Positions 6,106-8,199 of a stretch of 8,199 nt of DNA are shown one piece after another; within the stretch, counting starts at the first letter, position 1; every line of letters begins with the position of its first letter. Under the pieces are notes generated by a model. The model saw nothing but the letters and a program-made list of their open reading frames with translations, was not told the DNA's origin and ran no database searches. A program made the position numbers and the translations under genes. Source of the DNA: Candidatus Zixiibacteriota bacterium (GTDB lineage: Bacteria; Zixibacteria; MSB-5A5; JAABVY01; JAHJOQ01); the NCBI GenBank assembly GCA_024275215.1, contig JAJRZO010000490.1:1-8199 (forward strand), written 5' to 3'.

Positions 6106-7815
6106 TTATTCCAGCAGGATCGTGTTAAACATAGCAATCCCGGAAGGAAGGAACTCAATGCTTATAACTTTCGATGATATCGCCGTGTAGCGCACAGGTG
6201 CATATAGCCAGACACCTGACGGAGCATTCAGGTGCTCCGAAATGATTTTGCGATTCGCTCGCTCACGATCTGCATCTGTTCCGGCAGGTGACAGATAGGC
6301 CTCAGCAAACAGCCGACTCATCGTTGATGATCTGTACAATGACCGATTTGATTCAACCTCCGCAAAATCATCATGATACCAGGACTGATACAAAAGTTCC
6401 TCGCCGGTACCTGAAGGACTCCGAAGGACAGCGAGCATCATATCGAATGACTCGAAGAATGAACTCGAAACATTTTGCTCGTCTACAAACGGATCGGTAT
6501 AAACCGTCAATGAGATTCCGTGCCGTCTGAGCAATCCCTGAATATAGTTAGCAGTGCGCAGCAATGCAGGATCGCTCGCGTCGCTCACGAGCAGCGACAT
6601 GAATTCGGGAAGGTCGTCAATCTGGTTCAGGAGCCTTGTCCCTTTTGCCGGATTATACTCATACTGTACCCTGACAGACTGATCGCCAATAACAGGAGGA
6701 TAATCGATCGGTTCTACCATCCCATCGAGAGGGACCCGACAAAGTGAACGCTTATCCACAAGATAATTCAGGGCGGTCGCAAAAAGATTGTCGGAAAAAT
6801 ATGTCTTCCTGTTGTTGACACTTAAAAATACTGCCGACATTGCAGGTGATTTTATGACATCATAGTTGTCCTCGAATCTGACAACATCGAACGGTGCAAT
6901 ATCAACGACATCAACCTCACCAAGCTCGAAAGCAAGTTTAGCCGCCTCGTACGAATCGTATGCGATCAATCTTATCGTGTCGACAATCGAACCATACCTG
7001 CTCGCTGCGAGAGTCAGGCTGTTGCTGCCTGACGCGACGAGTCTGTATGGCGACAATTCTTCATCATTCACACAGGATTCAGACAGACAGCAGAACACCG
7101 GAGAATCAAGCCATGATCGATTCTGACTATAGCCCGGATTCAAATTCGTACGAAGTGTGTACGGAGCAATCTCCGCACACTCCAGACTGTCTCCGGAATC
7201 GCTGAACTGCTCTGCGAATGGTGTGTACGGTCCAGGCATAAGGCAGAGTTTCCTCACAGTCGAACACACAGCATCGGTGATCTCTTCGGCAGAATCAGAA
7301 ACATTCAGGTATTCTTTCAGGTACCAGACCGTATTACCCGTTATATCCACATCAATGCTGTCGATAATATCCCCAATATGAGGGAACAAATCCTCACGGA
7401 AATCCCAGTCATTCAGTGTTCGCGGATCACGATCCGGAGATATGGGCAAAGACATCACAGCCCAATTCAGAGTCGTGGTCTTATGCTTGTCCCATAGATC
7501 GCTTATTTTCGCAAGCCAGACAGTATCGCCTGTCCTGAGAGAATCCGCCATAGTGAAATCGAATCGGCACAAATCTTCACCTATCCATGACAACTGCAAA
7601 TGATTGACGTCATCAATTCCCTGTATTCTCTCGACGACCCATTCGCGGGTTACTCCATCGAGTCTGCCGAGCGACAAGTAGATTCTGTCGCCAGTCACAT
7701 AGACTATTTCGCCTGTTTTTCCGACTGCCGGCTGGTCGTATGACATTCCAGTCCCGCCTGCAGAGAAAAGAGGCAACAAGACTGCGATCAAATTTACAAC
7801 TATCGTGTGCTTCAT
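6106..7815 (-). CDS. Exported SBP_bac_5-type (peptide/nickel-class) solute-binding protein with an extra N-terminal domain
   Basis: A 569-residue protein starting at ATG 7815 with a Sec-type signal peptide: Lys2, a hydrophobic core at about 4-17, and likely cleavage around 20-24. There is no lipobox Cys, so it should be soluble in the periplasm. Residues about 33-102 form a compact beta-rich module (GEIVYVTGDRIYLSLGRLDG) that resembles small SH3-like or FlgT-C-like modules rather than the binding fold. Residues about 110-555 resemble family 5 binding proteins: SPYRLV near 255, a segment ending GEVDVVDIAP (299-308), LSVNNRK near 331, the ALNYLVDKRSL helix (349-358) and a YNPAKGTRLL stretch (387-396). 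Similarity is remote, and the opening part of the fold looks divergent. No permease or ATPase follows; instead a sensor kinase starts 1 nt later, so a role in sensing is plausible. It has eight cysteines, one cluster being FCCLSESC (241-248). It ends in TAA. Confidence 0.75.
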   Translation of the reverse strand: MKHTIVVNLIAVLLPLFSAGGTGMSYDQPAVGKTGEIVYVTGDRIYLSLGRLDGVTREWVVERIQGIDDVNHLQLSWIGEDLCRFDFTMADSLRTGDTVWLAKISDLWDKHKTTTLNWAVMSLPISPDRDPRTLNDWDFREDLFPHIGDIIDSIDVDITGNTVWYLKEYLNVSDSAEEITDAVCSTVRKLCLMPGPYTPFAEQFSDSGDSLECAEIAPYTLRTNLNPGYSQNRSWLDSPVFCCLSESCVNDEELSPYRLVASGSNSLTLAASRYGSIVDTIRLIAYDSYEAAKLAFELGEVDVVDIAPFDVVRFEDNYDVIKSPAMSAVFLSVNNRKTYFSDNLFATALNYLVDKRSLCRVPLDGMVEPIDYPPVIGDQSVRVQYEYNPAKGTRLLNQIDDLPEFMSLLVSDASDPALLRTANYIQGLLRRHGISLTVYTDPFVDEQNVSSSFFESFDMMLAVLRSPSGTGEELLYQSWYHDDFAEVESNRSLYRSSTMSRLFAEAYLSPAGTDADRERANRKIISEHLNAPSGVWLYAPVRYTAISSKVISIEFLPSGIAMFNTILLE

Positions 7816-7821
7816 ACAGAC

Positions 7822-7850
7822 ATTTAAGCGATTGCCTTTTTCAGTGTCAA
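7822..7850 (-). promoter_or_regulatory. Candidate sigma-70-type promoter of the minus-strand operon
   Basis: On the minus strand a perfect TTGACA (7850-7845) is followed after 17 nt by TTAAAT (7827-7822), which matches the consensus at four of six positions. The -10 ends only 6 nt before the binding-protein ATG at 7815. Transcription should therefore start at or next to the A of the ATG, giving a leaderless or nearly leaderless message. No Shine-Dalgarno precedes that ATG, which agrees with this. Confidence 0.55.
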
Positions 7851-7867
7851 TCCAAAAAGGGATTGAC
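7846..7867. repeat. Perfect 8-bp inverted repeat between the divergent promoters
   Basis: GTCAATCC (7846-7853) and GGATTGAC (7860-7867) are exact reverse complements separated by 6 nt (AAAAAG). Each arm contains five bases of the -35 hexamer of one of the two divergent promoters. It may be an operator for a dimeric regulator acting on both directions, or simply the two similar -35 regions facing each other. Confidence 0.6.
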
Positions 7868-7891
7868 TTCCAACCTCCAGCCTGATAGACT
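7863..7891 (+). promoter_or_regulatory. Candidate promoter of the ACT-domain gene
   Basis: TTGACT (7863-7868) is followed after 17 nt by TAGACT (7886-7891), with TGA just before it making an extended -10 (TGnTAnnnT). The transcript would start near 7898, leaving a leader of about 13 nt that just contains the Shine-Dalgarno. The -10 is a moderate match (four of six). Confidence 0.5.
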
Positions 7892-7899
7892 TACACAGA

Positions 7900-7905
7900 A
7901 AGGAG
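7900..7905 (+). promoter_or_regulatory. Strong Shine-Dalgarno of the ACT-domain gene
   Basis: AAGGAG, 5 nt before ATG 7911. It is the strongest ribosome site in the window and fixes the start. Confidence 0.8.
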
Positions 7906-7910
7906 ATCCT

Positions 7911-8199
7911 ATGTCCGAAATTCATTTGACGACCATATGTGATGTTGCCGAGATTGTCATACATAATGCACCGGACAACCCCGGTATCGCAGCTGACATT
8001 TTCGGAGCGCTCGGCGCCAAAGGACTTAATATCGAGCTCGTTGTGTCAAGCCCTGCAGAACCCAACAAGGCGAACATTGCCTTCGCGTTGAGGGAAAAAG
8101 ATGTTGACGCGGCCATCGAAATCCTTAACAGCATCAAAGAAGACATCAAGTTCGAATCGCTTTCTTCAAGGACTGATATTGCCATATTGGCTCTCTCAT
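7911..8199 (+). CDS. ACT-domain protein (3' end beyond window)
   Basis: The reading frame is open from ATG 7911 to the window edge (96 codons). After about 12 residues the sequence enters an ACT domain of the aspartate-kinase type: IVIHNAPDNPGIAADIFGAL, then a helix/strand GLNIELVVSS, NIAFALREKDVDAAIEIL as the second half, and a following segment that begins a probable second ACT repeat. The D-N-P-G turn is the usual amino-acid-binding loop of ACT domains. Because the start comes directly before the ACT domain, this is not a full aspartokinase. It could be a free-standing double-ACT regulatory protein or a beta-subunit-like form. It is transcribed away from the signalling operon and shares the 95-nt promoter region with it. 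Ligand and partner are unknown. Confidence 0.8.
   Translation, partial: MSEIHLTTICDVAEIVIHNAPDNPGIAADIFGALGAKGLNIELVVSSPAEPNKANIAFALREKDVDAAIEILNSIKEDIKFESLSSRTDIAILALS

Noticed and set aside
6105..6158. An upstream start (6158) extending the kinase by 18 residues
   Set aside because: The extension lies inside the binding-protein gene, contains no sensible signal-anchor, and ATG 6104 directly precedes a canonical membrane segment one base after the previous stop.
7922..8185. Minus-strand open frame of 87 codons opposite the ACT-domain gene
   Set aside because: It is antisense to a gene with a strong ribosome site and a recognisable ACT domain.

Overview
The window is almost entirely one minus-strand gene cluster, with a divergent plus-strand gene at the right edge and the start of a further minus-strand gene at the left edge. 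The gene types suggest a diderm bacterium: an NtrC-type sigma-54 activator, an NtrY-like kinase, a lipoprotein with Ser at +2, a periplasmic solute-binding protein, and a GAF/SpoIIE phosphatase. Base composition is balanced. The set recalls poorly cultured lineages of the FCB/Zixibacteria type, but that placement is a guess from gene style, not from a marker gene.

Layout, in the direction of minus-strand transcription (right to left). A divergent promoter region (7816-7910) separates an ACT-domain protein (plus strand, 7911 to the edge) from the cluster. The cluster runs: solute-binding protein of the SBP_bac_5 type with an extra N-terminal domain (7815-6106); membrane histidine kinase (6104-4383); NtrC-family response regulator (4393-3050); CPBP intramembrane metalloprotease (3050-2214); GAF-GAF-SpoIIE serine phosphatase (2180-441). 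The first four genes are separated by 1 nt or overlap by 11 nt and 1 nt, and the fifth follows after 33 nt, so they look like one operon. After a 141-nt gap with its own promoter-like sequence, a lipoprotein of unknown function begins at 299 and runs off the left edge. No gene-free stretch exceeds about 140 nt, and I saw no convincing intrinsic terminator, tRNA, rRNA, CRISPR array or insertion sequence.

Inferred logic: the exported binding protein may present a ligand state to the co-encoded kinase, which phosphorylates a sigma-54-dependent activator. The protease and the PP2C-type phosphatase would be further outputs or modulators. No permease or ATPase is present in the window, which favours sensing over transport.

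The most unusual observation is that two of the five cluster genes, the kinase and the GAF-GAF-SpoIIE phosphatase, are each cut in two by a single in-frame TAA with no frameshift. In both cases the TAA sits where the family has, or probably has, a glutamate: the D-E-[IL]-G motif of the HAMP domain, and the LLLE-x-S-R linker before a GAF domain. Each is one G-to-T change from GAA. Sequencing or DNA-damage error, double pseudogenisation and stop-codon readthrough all remain possible. The two halves of each gene are listed separately below and each stop codon has its own entry.
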